64,000 bases of DNA from JBBQSN01 sp963825505 (GCA_963825505.1 CAWGTL010000012.1:1-64000); one strand, 5' to 3'; positions 32,107-41,464 are shown, counted from the stretch's first letter. Made by a program: numbers and translations. The notes: generated by a model from the letters alone, not told the origin.

Positions 32107-32367
32107 TCACTCCTCGTCCGGCTCGGCGTCCTCGTCGAGGTCGTCGTCCTCCTCGTCGGCATGGTCGGTGGCACGGGCGGCCGCGAGGCGCTCGCGGGCG
32201 CCGTCGAGCCACTGCTGGCAGCGGTCGGCCAGCGCCTCACCGCGCTCCCAGAGGGCGAGGGACTCCTCCAGCGGCACGCCGCCGGACTCCAGCCGCTGCA
32301 CCACCTGCAGCAGCTCGTCGCGGGCCTGCTCGTACCCGAGCGAGGCGGGGTCGGCGTCGGTCGTCAC
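32107..32367 (-). CDS. xseB: Exodeoxyribonuclease VII small subunit
   Basis: Protein of 86 residues containing the XseB core LGYEQARDELLQVVQRLESGG followed by LEESLALWERGEALADRCQQWL. The C-terminal tail is highly acidic. Several XseB copies bind one XseA to form the nuclease. The GTG at 32367 has TAGTCT (32380-32375) 7 nt upstream; its TAG is the stop codon of xseA. The small subunit may therefore also be made from a separate leaderless transcript. Confidence 0.93.
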   Translation of the reverse strand: MTTDADPASLGYEQARDELLQVVQRLESGGVPLEESLALWERGEALADRCQQWLDGARERLAAARATDHADEEDDDLDEDAEPDEE

Positions 32368-32377
32368 GACAGCGAGA

Positions 32378-33658
32378 CTAGGCGTCGTCGCCGACACGGG
32401 TGCGCGTGACCACCGCGCCGACCTCACCCTGGGCCAGGCGCACCCGCAGGGCGTCGCCGGCCGTGACCTCGGACGGGTCGCGCAGCACGTGCCCCTCGGC
32501 GTCCTGCACCACGGCGTAGCCGCGCTCGAGCGTCGCGAGCGGGGACAGCCCGCGCACCTGGGTGCGCAGGTGCGCCACCTGGTCGGCGGCGCGGTCGAGG
32601 TGCCCGGCGACCGCCCGGTGCGAGCGGCCGCGGGCGTCGTCGAGCTGGCGACCGAGCGCGTCGACGAGGCCCTCGGGGTCGGCCAGGACGGGGCGGTCGC
32701 GCAGCGTGTCGAGTCGGTGCTGCTCGACGTCGAGGCGCCCGGAGACGATGCGCCACAGGCGTTCTCGCGCGGAGTCGACAGCGGCGAGCTCGTGGCGCAC
32801 GTCCGGGACGATCCGGCGTGCGGCGTCGGTGGGGGTGGAGGCCCGGACGTCGGCGACGAGGTCGAGCAGCGGGGAGTCCTCCTCGTGGCCGATGGCGCTG
32901 ACCACCGGCGTGCGGCACGCGGCCACGGCGCGGACGAGGGCCTCGTTGCTGAACGGCAGCAGGTCCTCCAGGGAGCCGCCGCCGCGGGCGACGACCACGA
33001 CCTCGACCTCGGGACGGGCGTCGAGCTCGGCGAGGGCCTCGATCACCTGCGTGACCGCGGACCCGCCCTGCACGGCCACGCGCCGGATCTCGAACCGCGT
33101 GGCAGGCCAGCGGGTCCGGCTGTTGACGACGACGTCGTGCTCGGCGGCGCTGTCGCGGCCGCAGACCAGGCCCACGACGGCGGGCGCGAACGGCAGCGGC
33201 TTCTTGCGGTCGAGCGCGAACACGCCCTCGGACGCCAGCAGGCGCCGCAGGTGCTCGACCTGCGCCAGCAGCTCCCCCACCCCGACCGGCCGGACGTCGT
33301 GCACCTGGAACGAGAGGCGTCCACGCTTCTCCCAGTAGTCGGGTGTCGCGCGCACGACGACGCGGGCGCCCTCGACGACGGGGGACACCGCGGCGTCGAG
33401 CACGCGGGCGGAGACCGTCATCGACAGCGACATGTCGACCGCGGTGTCGCGCAGGGTGAGGAAGCAGACGCTGGACCCGCCGCGGCGGGTGATCTCCACC
33501 ACCTGGCCCTCGACCCACACCGAAGGCATCTTCGAGATGTAGCCGGCCACCTTCGACGACAGCAGCCGCACGGGCCAGGGCTGCTCCGGCGTGGTCTCGC
33601 CCGCGGTGGGGGGCGGACGGCGCCGCGCGTCCGGACCGGCCGGCGGTGAGGTGCTCAC
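32378..33658 (-). CDS. xseA: Exodeoxyribonuclease VII large subunit
   Basis: Catalytic subunit of ExoVII, which degrades single-stranded DNA, 426 residues. It has an N-terminal OB-fold (VWVEGQVVEITRRGGSSVCFLTLRD), a catalytic middle domain with VGLVCGRDSAAEHD, VARGGGSLEDLLPFSNEALVRA and SAIGHEEDSPLLDLVADVRASTPTDAA, then a long coiled coil and a C-terminal segment with LERGYAVV. The GTG start at 33658 is 7 nt after TAAGGT (33671-33666), part of a bidirectional promoter shared with ispH. Confidence 0.95.
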   Translation of the reverse strand: MSTSPPAGPDARRRPPPTAGETTPEQPWPVRLLSSKVAGYISKMPSVWVEGQVVEITRRGGSSVCFLTLRDTAVDMSLSMTVSARVLDAAVSPVVEGARVVVRATPDYWEKRGRLSFQVHDVRPVGVGELLAQVEHLRRLLASEGVFALDRKKPLPFAPAVVGLVCGRDSAAEHDVVVNSRTRWPATRFEIRRVAVQGGSAVTQVIEALAELDARPEVEVVVVARGGGSLEDLLPFSNEALVRAVAACRTPVVSAIGHEEDSPLLDLVADVRASTPTDAARRIVPDVRHELAAVDSARERLWRIVSGRLDVEQHRLDTLRDRPVLADPEGLVDALGRQLDDARGRSHRAVAGHLDRAADQVAHLRTQVRGLSPLATLERGYAVVQDAEGHVLRDPSEVTAGDALRVRLAQGEVGAVVTRTRVGDDA

Positions 33659-33665
33659 CCGCGCG

Positions 33666-33675
33666 ACCTTACGAT
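33666..33675. promoter_or_regulatory. Bidirectional xseA/ispH -10 element
   Basis: In ACCTTACGAT the - strand reads TAAGGT (33671-33666) 7 nt before the xseA GTG and the + strand reads TACGAT (33670-33675) 6 nt before the ispH GTG. Both hexamers use the same TA base pairs (33670-33671). The whole intergenic region is 23 bp. Confidence 0.6.
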
Positions 33676-33681
33676 GGGGGG

Positions 33682-34647
33682 GTGACCGAACCCGCCAAGA
33701 AGGTCCTGCTCGCAGCGCCGCGCGGCTACTGCGCCGGCGTCGACCGCGCGGTGATCGCCGTCGAGAAGGCGCTGGAGCACTACGGGGCGCCGGTCTACGT
33801 GCGCAAGGAGATCGTCCACAACAAGCACGTGGTGGCGACGCTGCAGGAGCGTGGCGCGGTGTTCGTCGACGAGACCGACGACGTGCCCGAGGGCCAGCTG
33901 GTGATCTTCTCCGCGCACGGGGTGTCGCCCGCCGTGCACGCCCAGGCGGCGGCGCGGCAGCTGAAGACGATCGACGCCACCTGCCCGCTGGTCACCAAGG
34001 TGCACAAGGAGGCCGTCCGGTTCGCCTCGTCCGACTACGACATCCTGCTGATCGGCCACGCGGGGCACGAGGAGGTCGAGGGCACCGCTGGCGAGGCGCC
34101 CGACCACGTGCAGCTCGTCGACGGCCCGGACGCCGTGGACGCCGTGACGGTGCGCGACCCCGACAAGGTGGTCTGGTTGTCGCAGACCACGCTCAGCGTC
34201 GACGAGACGATGGAGACGGTGCGCCGGCTGCGCGAGCGGTTCCCGTCGCTGCAGGACCCGCCCAGCGACGACATCTGCTACGCCACCCAGAACCGCCAGG
34301 TGGCGGTGAAGAAGATCGCACCGCAGGCCGACCTGGTCATCGTCGTGGGCTCGGCGAACTCCTCGAACTCGGTGCGGCTGGTGGAGGTCGCCCTCGAGCA
34401 CGGCGCGCGGGCGTCGTACCGGGTCGACCGGGCCACCGAGATCGACGAGGCGTGGCTGGACGGCGTGACGAGCGTCGGTGTCACCTCGGGTGCGTCGGTG
34501 CCGGAGATCCTCGTGCAGGACGTGCTGCGCTGGCTGGCCGACCGCGGCTACGGCGACGTGCAGGAGGTGCGCACCGCTGAGGAGGACCTGCTCTTCTCGC
34601 TGCCCCGCGAGCTGCACCGCGACCTCAAGGCGCGCGCCAAGGCCTGA
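33682..34647 (+). CDS. ispH: 4-hydroxy-3-methylbut-2-enyl diphosphate reductase
   Basis: Last enzyme of the MEP isoprenoid pathway, producing IPP and DMAPP, 321 residues. The three cysteines that bind the iron-sulfur cluster are in RGYCAGVDRA, IDATCPLVTK and DDICYATQNRQ. The catalytic ExxxT area and HGVSP histidine are present. GTG 33682 follows TACGAT by 6 nt with no ribosome site; an upstream frame back to 33646 overlaps the divergent gene. It supplies precursors for the uppS product encoded at 20608-21369. Confidence 0.95.
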   Translation: MTEPAKKVLLAAPRGYCAGVDRAVIAVEKALEHYGAPVYVRKEIVHNKHVVATLQERGAVFVDETDDVPEGQLVIFSAHGVSPAVHAQAAARQLKTIDATCPLVTKVHKEAVRFASSDYDILLIGHAGHEEVEGTAGEAPDHVQLVDGPDAVDAVTVRDPDKVVWLSQTTLSVDETMETVRRLRERFPSLQDPPSDDICYATQNRQVAVKKIAPQADLVIVVGSANSSNSVRLVEVALEHGARASYRVDRATEIDEAWLDGVTSVGVTSGASVPEILVQDVLRWLADRGYGDVQEVRTAEEDLLFSLPRELHRDLKARAKA

Positions 34648-34687
34648 TCGGCGGCGTGGTCGTGGGCTCGCCGACACTGCCTGAGAA

Positions 34688-35839
34688 TCAACCGTTCTCG
34701 TCGCCCGCGGCGCGCAGCAGCGGGCGGACGCTGGAGCGCAGCTCGACCACCTCTGGCAGCGGGTCGTCGGTGATGTCGAGCTCGTGCAGCCGCCGGGCGG
34801 AGACCATCACGCGGCGCTCGAGCGTGCCGACCATGCCGTTGTAGTCCTCCACGGCGCGGTGCAGGCTGCGGCCGAGCCGCCCGACCGAGGAGCCGAGGCC
34901 GGCCAGGCGCTGGTGCAGCTCGCGTCCGAGCTCGAACACCTCGCGGGCGCTGCCGGACAGCGCCTCCTGCTGCCAGGTCATCGCCACCGTGCGCAGCAGA
35001 GCGAGGAGGGTGGTGGGGGTGGCGAGCACGACGTGCCGCGACATGGCGTGCTCCAGCAGCGCGGGGTCGGCCTCGCAGGCGGCCTGCAGGAACGCCTCGC
35101 CCGGCACGAAGCAGACCACCATCTCCGGGGTGGGCTCGAAGGCCGCCCAGTAGCGCTTGGCCGCCAGGGCGTCGACGTGCCCGCGCAGTGCCCGGGCGTG
35201 CTCGACCGCGGCGCGGGCGCGGCGCTCGGCCGACCTGGCCGGCGGCTCGTCGGGGTGGGCGTCCTGCGCGGCCTCGAGGAACGCCGCCAGCGGCGCCTTG
35301 GCGTCGATGACGACCTGCTTGCCGCCGGGCAGCAGCACCACGGCGTCGGGACGGACGGTGCGGCCGTCGGGGTCGGTGGCCACCACCTGCAGGTCGAAGT
35401 CGACCCGTTGCAGCATGCCCGCGTGCTCGACGACGCGCCGCAGCTGCACCTCGCCCCACGCGCCGCGGACGGTCGGGGAGCGCAGCGCGCCGGCCAGCGC
35501 CGCCGTCTGGGAGCGCAGCGCGGCGCCGTCGGTGCGGACCGCCGTGAGCTGCGCGTCGAGCCGGCCCCACTGCTCGGCGCGCTCGCGCTCCAGCTGGCCG
35601 ACCTGGCGCTCGACCCGAGCGAGGCTGGAGCTCAGCGGCGCCAGCGCCATCGCGAGGTCGGTGCCCTCGTCGAGGTCCTCCTCGAGCCGCTCGAGCCGCG
35701 ACGCGAGCAGGTCGCGCTCCGCGGTGACGACCGCCGAGCGGCCCGCCGCCGCGGCGCGGTGCAGCAGCGCGCCGACGACGGCCCCCACGACGAGGCCGAG
35801 CAGCACGCCGACGAGCACGGCGACCAGCGGTGTCTCCAT
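34688..35839 (-). CDS. rmuC: RmuC-like DNA recombination protein
   Basis: Protein of 383 residues with an N-terminal membrane helix (VAVLVGVLLGLVVGAVVGALL), a long coiled coil (about 35-105) and an RmuC nuclease-like domain. That domain includes VRGAWGEVQLRRVVEHAGM, VIDAKAPLAAFLEA and FVPGEAFLQAACEADPAL. RmuC limits inversion at short repeats in E. coli. ATG 35839 has GGAAG 6 nt upstream; a GACAGT box 7 nt away is also possible. Convergent with ispH. Confidence 0.92.
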   Translation of the reverse strand: METPLVAVLVGVLLGLVVGAVVGALLHRAAAAGRSAVVTAERDLLASRLERLEEDLDEGTDLAMALAPLSSSLARVERQVGQLERERAEQWGRLDAQLTAVRTDGAALRSQTAALAGALRSPTVRGAWGEVQLRRVVEHAGMLQRVDFDLQVVATDPDGRTVRPDAVVLLPGGKQVVIDAKAPLAAFLEAAQDAHPDEPPARSAERRARAAVEHARALRGHVDALAAKRYWAAFEPTPEMVVCFVPGEAFLQAACEADPALLEHAMSRHVVLATPTTLLALLRTVAMTWQQEALSGSAREVFELGRELHQRLAGLGSSVGRLGRSLHRAVEDYNGMVGTLERRVMVSARRLHELDITDDPLPEVVELRSSVRPLLRAAGDENG

Positions 35840-35875
35840 GTCTTCCACTGTCGCAGCCGGTACCGACAGAACCGC

Positions 35876-35960
35876 GCAAGCAGGCTTGCTCGTCCTCCAC
35901 GGGCCCGTTGCTCGTCCAGCCCACACCGCCGAACAGTTCCGGTGTGGGCTGGACGAGCAA
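35876..35960. repeat. 21-bp perfect inverted repeat with flanking small palindrome
   Basis: Arms 35908-35928 and 35940-35960 are perfectly complementary over 21 bp (TTGCTCGTCCAGCCCACACC... and its complement) with an 11-nt loop containing GAACAGTTC. Just before it, GCAAGC-ag-GCTTGC (35876-35889) is palindromic, and TTGCTCGTCC is directly repeated at 35886 and 35908. It lies between two divergent genes, where no terminator is expected. Confidence 0.85.
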
Positions 35961-35991
35961 GGCGGGGCCGGGAGGGGGCAGGATCGGGGCT

Positions 35992-36600
35992 GTGACGGAG
36001 CCGACGCGGAACAGGTGGCTGGCGGAGACGGGCGGATCCAGAGGGCCGGAGTACGCGGCGCGGTTCGCTCAGCTGGCCGCGAGCGGCAAGGACGTCCACG
36101 GGGAGGCGGACTTCTGCGACGGACTCCTCGCGCCAGGATCCCGTGTGGTCGACGGCGGTTGCGGCACAGGGCGTGTGGGCATCGAGCTGGCCCGCAGGGG
36201 GCACCACGTGGTGGGTGTCGACGTCGACGCCTCGATGCTCGCCGAGGCGCGCAGGGCAGCGCCGGGCGCCACCTGGATCGAGGCCGACCTGCTCGACGTC
36301 ACCGCCGATCAGGTGGGCGCACCGGTGGATCTCGTCGTCCTGGCCGGCAACGTCGTGGTGTACCTGACCCCCGGCACCGAACCGCGGCTCGCACCGCACC
36401 TCGAAGGCTGGCTCGCCCCGGGCGGGCTGCTCGTCGCCGGCTTCGCCGCGGACCGGCACGTGAGTGCGCAGGACTGGGACGGCTGGTGCGAGGCCGCAGG
36501 CCTCGAGCACGTCGCGAGCCACGCCGGCTGGGACGGCGCACCGCTCGGCGCGGGAGACGACCCGGAGTACCTCGTCAGCGTCCACCGGAAGAAGCGCTGA
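35992..36600 (+). CDS. Class I SAM-dependent methyltransferase
   Basis: Methyltransferase of 202 residues. SAM-binding motif I is RVVDGGCGTGRVGIELA, motif II VVGVDVDASML, and LVVLAGNVVVYL corresponds to motif IV. The substrate is not indicated. GTG 35992 follows CAGGAT (35979-35984) by 7 nt (leaderless). It is followed 76 nt later by the YCII gene. Confidence 0.87.
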   Translation: MTEPTRNRWLAETGGSRGPEYAARFAQLAASGKDVHGEADFCDGLLAPGSRVVDGGCGTGRVGIELARRGHHVVGVDVDASMLAEARRAAPGATWIEADLLDVTADQVGAPVDLVVLAGNVVVYLTPGTEPRLAPHLEGWLAPGGLLVAGFAADRHVSAQDWDGWCEAAGLEHVASHAGWDGAPLGAGDDPEYLVSVHRKKR

Positions 36601-36676
36601 GGCCGATGTCGAGAACGCGTCGGTGGCTCCGCTCCACGGGTGCCACCACCGAGAACCACCGACGAAGGAGACCGTG

Positions 36677-37096
36677 ATGCCGAAGTTCCTGCTCCTCAAG
36701 CACTACCGCGGCGGCCCCGAGCTGCCCACGCCCGTCCCGCCGATGCCGCAGTGGGACCCGAAGGACATCGAGGCGCACATGGCCTTCCTGGGCGAGGTGA
36801 ACACGATGCTCGAGGAGTCCGGCGAGCTCGTCGACGCGCAGGCCCTGACGTTCGACCGCGTGTGGGTCCGCTACGGCGGCCCGGGCGCCGACCCGGTGCT
36901 GTCCGACGGCCCGCACCCGGAGACCGCCGACCTCGTCGCCGGCTGGTACATGGTCGACGTCGTGTCGAGGGAGCGCGCGATCGAGATCGCGGCGCACGTC
37001 TCGTCCGAGCCCGGCCCGGGCGGGAAGCCGCTCTACGAGTGGATCGACGTCCGCCAGGTGATGGAGGACGACGGCACCCTGCCCGAGGGCTGGTGA
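36677..37096 (+). CDS. YCII/DGPF-domain protein paired with ECF sigma factor
   Basis: Protein of 139 residues of the YCII-related (DGPF) family. The diagnostic motif appears as SDGPHPETADLVAGWYMVD, where most relatives have DGPFxETKE. GAAGGAGA precedes the ATG by 5 nt. Members are regularly encoded next to ECF42-type sigma factors, as here, where its stop overlaps the sigma gene start by GTGA. They are thought to be its targets or partners, and biochemical function is unknown. Confidence 0.9.
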   Translation: MPKFLLLKHYRGGPELPTPVPPMPQWDPKDIEAHMAFLGEVNTMLEESGELVDAQALTFDRVWVRYGGPGADPVLSDGPHPETADLVAGWYMVDVVSRERAIEIAAHVSSEPGPGGKPLYEWIDVRQVMEDDGTLPEGW

Positions 37097-38316
37097 CCGA
37101 CGGCGTGACCCCGAGCACGACAGGGGTGGACGAGGGCCTGCTGCGGGCCCTCGTCCCCCAGGTCCTGGCCACCCTCGTGCGGCGCGGCGAGGAGTTCGCC
37201 GCGGCCGAGGACGCCTTGCAGGAGGCGCTGATCGAGGCGCTGCGGGTGTGGCCCGACAGCCCGCCCGCCAACCCGCGCGGCTGGCTGCTCGCCGTCGCAC
37301 GGCGTCGCCTCGTCGACGCGCGTCGCAGCGAGTCCGCGCGGCGGCGACGCGAGGAGGCCGTGCACGACGAGCCCGCACCCGGCCCGACCGAGCAGTCCGA
37401 CGACACCCTGCTGCTGCTCTTCCTCTGCGCGCACCCTCGTCTCACGCCGGCGTCGGCCGTCGCGCTGACCCTGCGCGCCGTCGGCGGTCTCACCACCCGC
37501 GAGATCGCGGACGCCTTCATGGTGCCCGAGGCGACGATGGCCCAGCGGATCAGCAGGGCCAAGAAGACGTTGCAGGACAGTCGTTTCGACGGGCCGGCCG
37601 ACATGGCGGTCGTCCTGCGCGTGCTCTACCTGATCTACACGGCCGGTCACTCCGGACGCGTCGACCTCGCCGCCGAGGCGATCCGGCTGACCCGGCAGCT
37701 CGCGGTGGAGAGCCGCGAGCCGGAGGTGCGCGGACTGCTCGCGCTGATGCTGCTGCACCACGCCCGGTTGCCCGCCCGCACCGATGCCTCCGGCCGGCTC
37801 GTGCCGCTCGACGAGCAGGACCGCACCCGCTGGGACCGGGGCGAGATCGCCGAGGGCGTGGTGGTGCTGCAGGGCGTGCTGGCCGAGGACCGGCGCGGCC
37901 CTTACCAGCTGCAGGCGGCGATCGCCGCCCTGCACGACGACGCCGCCACCTCCGAGGAGACCGACTGGGCGCAGGTGCTGGAGTGGTACGACGAGCTGCT
38001 CGCCCTGCGCGAGGACCCGGTTGCGGCCCTGAGCCGTGCGGTGGCGGTGGGGCACGTCCACGGTCCGGCAGCCGGGCTGGTCGAGGTCGACCGGCTCGTC
38101 CCGGTCCTGGGCGAGCGGTACCGGGTGCTGGCCGTGCAGGCCTACCTGCACGAGCTCGACGGCTCCCTGCCGGAGGCAGCGAGGCTGTACGCGGCGGCGG
38201 CGGAGGTGTCGACCAGCACCGCCGAGCGCGACCACCTGGTGCGTCGGGCGGCGCTCGCGCGCAACGGCGGGTCGGGGCGGGCCGGTCGGTACAGGCAGGG
38301 TGGCGACCGCCGGTAG
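37093..38316 (+). CDS. ECF42-type RNA polymerase sigma factor
   Basis: Protein of 407 residues. The N-terminal sigma70 region 2 contains AEDALQEALIEALRVWP and NPRGWLLAVARRRLVDARR. Region 4 contains LTLRAVGGLTTREIADAFMVPEATMAQRISRAKKTL. It is followed by the large C-terminal DUF6596/TPR-like extension (about 185-395) that defines group ECF42, with VALSRAVAVGHVHGPAAGL and ALARN near the end. There is no anti-sigma gene; in this group the C-terminal extension is thought to control activity. Coupled by GTGA to the YCII gene upstream. Confidence 0.92.
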   Translation: MTDGVTPSTTGVDEGLLRALVPQVLATLVRRGEEFAAAEDALQEALIEALRVWPDSPPANPRGWLLAVARRRLVDARRSESARRRREEAVHDEPAPGPTEQSDDTLLLLFLCAHPRLTPASAVALTLRAVGGLTTREIADAFMVPEATMAQRISRAKKTLQDSRFDGPADMAVVLRVLYLIYTAGHSGRVDLAAEAIRLTRQLAVESREPEVRGLLALMLLHHARLPARTDASGRLVPLDEQDRTRWDRGEIAEGVVVLQGVLAEDRRGPYQLQAAIAALHDDAATSEETDWAQVLEWYDELLALREDPVAALSRAVAVGHVHGPAAGLVEVDRLVPVLGERYRVLAVQAYLHELDGSLPEAARLYAAAAEVSTSTAERDHLVRRAALARNGGSGRAGRYRQGGDRR

Positions 38317-38328
38317 GCTCCTGTCCCC

Positions 38329-39414
<1,086 letters not shown>

Positions 39415-39556
39415 ACCGGGCGCCCGCGGCGGCCGGTCCAGCTCGATCCACACCGGGACGAAGTCGTCCAGCGCGCGCTCGACGGCGTCCCCACCCCGTG
39501 AGCCCTGCGGCCCGTCGACCCCACGAGCCTGGCAGGCCGCGACCGCGTCACCTGCC
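39415..39556 (-). other. Intergenic stretch with coding-like relic on the - strand
   Basis: A frame on the - strand reads through this gap with strong GC3 bias and a protein-like sequence (for example DAVERALDDFVPVWIELDRP) but has a TAG just upstream and no start codon before GTG 39453. It then runs into the antisense of ychF. It may be the decayed end of a lost gene. No family recognised. Confidence 0.3.
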
Positions 39557-39568
39557 TACGCTGCGGTG

Positions 39569-40240
39569 GTGCCGGTCGTCGTCCTCGTGCCCGGGCTCGG
39601 GCTCGACCACCGGGAGTTCCGGGCAGTGCGCTCCGGCCTCGACGGGCCGGGCCTCGACGGGCCCGGCCTCGTCGTGCCGCTGCCGTCGATGGGCCTCGGA
39701 GCCCCGCGCGGGGCCGACCTGAGCGTCCAGGCGCACGCGGAACGGGTGCTCGCGGTGCTGCCTCCCGGCCGTCGGCCCGTGCTGGTCGCGCACTCCGCCG
39801 GCTGCCCGGTCGTGGTCGAGGTCGCCCGGCGCACCGCGGTGACCGGCCTGGTCCTGGTGGGGCCCGTCACCGACCCCCGGGCCGCCACCTGGCCGCGGAT
39901 GCTGGGCCAGTGGGTCCGGACGGCGACGCACGAGCGGGCACGCGAGGCGACGGTCCTGGCGCCCCAGTACGCCCGGACCGGTGTGGGCAGCATGCTCCGC
40001 GGCATGGACGCGGTGCGGCACCACCGCACCGACCACGCGCTGCGCGGGCTGGACGTCCCGGTCGAGGTCGTGCGCGGCGAGCGCGACCGGATCTCGCCGG
40101 CCGACTGGTGCGCCACGCTGGCCGGCGAGTACGTCACCGAGGTCCTCGGGGCCGGCCACATGGTCCCGCTGACGCACCCGGACGCCGTCGTGACGGCGGT
40201 GCGGCGGGTCCTCGCCCGGGCGGCCCGCCCGACGGCCTGA
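39569..40240 (+). CDS. Alpha/beta-hydrolase
   Basis: Small serine hydrolase of 223 residues. The oxyanion region is VVLVPGLGLDHREF, the nucleophile elbow is AHSAGCP, the acid is in VVRGERDRISP, and the catalytic His in GAGHMVPLTHP. Typical of esterases or haloperoxidase-like proteins; substrate unknown. TACGCT (39557-39562) lies 6 nt before GTG 39569, preferred over the adjacent GTG 39566. Confidence 0.85.
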   Translation: MPVVVLVPGLGLDHREFRAVRSGLDGPGLDGPGLVVPLPSMGLGAPRGADLSVQAHAERVLAVLPPGRRPVLVAHSAGCPVVVEVARRTAVTGLVLVGPVTDPRAATWPRMLGQWVRTATHERAREATVLAPQYARTGVGSMLRGMDAVRHHRTDHALRGLDVPVEVVRGERDRISPADWCATLAGEYVTEVLGAGHMVPLTHPDAVVTAVRRVLARAARPTA

Positions 40241-40246
40241 CCCCGG

Positions 40247-40606
40247 TCAGCCGGCCGCCAGCGCCGCGTCACGAAGCCAGCCCTGCACCTCGTCGTCGAG
40301 GTCCTCGGGCGCGTGCACCTCGAGGTGGTGCATCCACACCGACGCCGCGGGGTGCGCGACCTCCTTGAAGCGCTCGCTGCCGAGCGGGCGGTCCAGCGCG
40401 ATCGACAGCACGACCTCCGCGCCGGGGCGGGAGAGGTAGCGGCCCGGCAGCCACAGGGACGCGAACCCGCGCCGACGGCGGAAGGCCACCTGGCTCCGGG
40501 ACGTCCGCACCTCGTAGGGCAACCCGGTGCGGTCCACCAGCTCTCGCACCGCCTCGAACACGGCCAGCGAGGTCGCGGTCGTGAACAGCTCCTCCGGCCC
40601 CGTCAC
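40247..40606 (-). CDS. DUF5655 family protein
   Basis: Protein of 119 residues with the DUF5655 pattern: TSLAVFEAVRELVDRTG, VRTSRSQVAFRRRRGFASLWLP and the C-terminal WMHHLEVHAPEDLDDEVQGWL. Function unknown; the fold is related to DNA-binding or YdhG-like domains in some annotations. The GTG start overlaps the methyltransferase stop as GTGA, so it is co-translated with it. Confidence 0.85.
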   Translation of the reverse strand: MTGPEELFTTATSLAVFEAVRELVDRTGLPYEVRTSRSQVAFRRRRGFASLWLPGRYLSRPGAEVVLSIALDRPLGSERFKEVAHPAASVWMHHLEVHAPEDLDDEVQGWLRDAALAAG

Positions 40607-41391
40607 GCCGGAACCCGGGCGACCACGAACACCCGGCGGAACGGCAGGACGACGCGGCCGTCGCGCTCGGGGTAGGCCCCGCGAAGGCGCGCGCCGAGCT
40701 CGGCAGCGAACCGCTCGCGCAGGCTGCCGCGACCGTCGGGCAGCGACTCGATCACCGGCCGGGCGCCGGTGCCGGAGATCCAGGTCAGCACCGGGTCGGG
40801 CCCGGTGAGGACGTGCAGGTAGGTGGTCTCCCACGCGTCGACCTCGCACCCGAGTGCGGTGAGGGCCCCCAGGTAGGTCCTCGCGTCGTGCGCGTCCGGC
40901 TGGGCGGCGCCGACGGTGTGCACCGCGTACGGCTCCTCGGCCGCCAGGGCGCGGGTGAGCACGTGGCTCGGCTCACCGAAGTTGCCGGGGACCTGGAACC
41001 CGAACCACCCACCCGGGCGCACGGTGCCGACGAGCGCAGGCAGCAGCGCCAGGTGCTCCGGCACCCACTGCAGCGTCGCGTTCGACACCAGCACGTCGAC
41101 CGACCCGGCGGCCGCGGAGCCCGCCCAGTCGCGCAGGTCGCCCACCTCGTACCGCACCCGCGAGCCGCCTGCGGCGGCCCGCGCCACCATCTCGGGGCTC
41201 GAGTCGACCCCGAGTACCTGCGCCGCCGGCCACCGGTGCGCCAGCAGGTCGGTGAGGTTGCCCGGTCCGCAGCCCAGGTCGACCACGAGGCCGGGGGAGG
41301 AGGCGTCGACCCGCGCCACGAGGTCGAGGAACGGACGGCCGCGCTCGTCGGCCCAGGTCAGGTAGCGGTCGGGGTCCCAGGTGTGCGGCAC
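40603..41391 (-). CDS. tam: Trans-aconitate 2-methyltransferase-like enzyme
   Basis: SAM-dependent methyltransferase of 262 residues resembling Tam. It opens WDPDRYLTWADERGRPFLDLVARV, then motif I LVVDLGCGPGNLTDLL, SNATLQWVPEHLAL and GWFGFQVPGNFGEPSHVL, all typical of the family. Tam esterifies trans-aconitate, an inhibitor of aconitase. The GTG at 41391 has GGAGGG 6 nt upstream. A near-perfect palindrome lies 25 nt upstream of the start (41416-41429). Confidence 0.88.
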   Translation of the reverse strand: MPHTWDPDRYLTWADERGRPFLDLVARVDASSPGLVVDLGCGPGNLTDLLAHRWPAAQVLGVDSSPEMVARAAAGGSRVRYEVGDLRDWAGSAAAGSVDVLVSNATLQWVPEHLALLPALVGTVRPGGWFGFQVPGNFGEPSHVLTRALAAEEPYAVHTVGAAQPDAHDARTYLGALTALGCEVDAWETTYLHVLTGPDPVLTWISGTGARPVIESLPDGRGSLRERFAAELGARLRGAYPERDGRVVLPFRRVFVVARVPA

Positions 41392-41415
41392 GCGGCCCTC
41401 CGGAGGGGGGAGATG

Positions 41416-41429
41416 TCTCGACGTCAAGA
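41416..41429. promoter_or_regulatory. Near-palindrome TCTCGACGTCAAGA upstream of tam
   Basis: 14-bp palindrome with one mismatched pair, centred on GACGTC, in the 5' region of tam. Likely a regulator site for this gene; the regulator is not identified. Confidence 0.4.
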
Positions 41430-41464
41430 TACCTGCGGCCGGGGGCGGCGCGAGAGGTCTTCCG

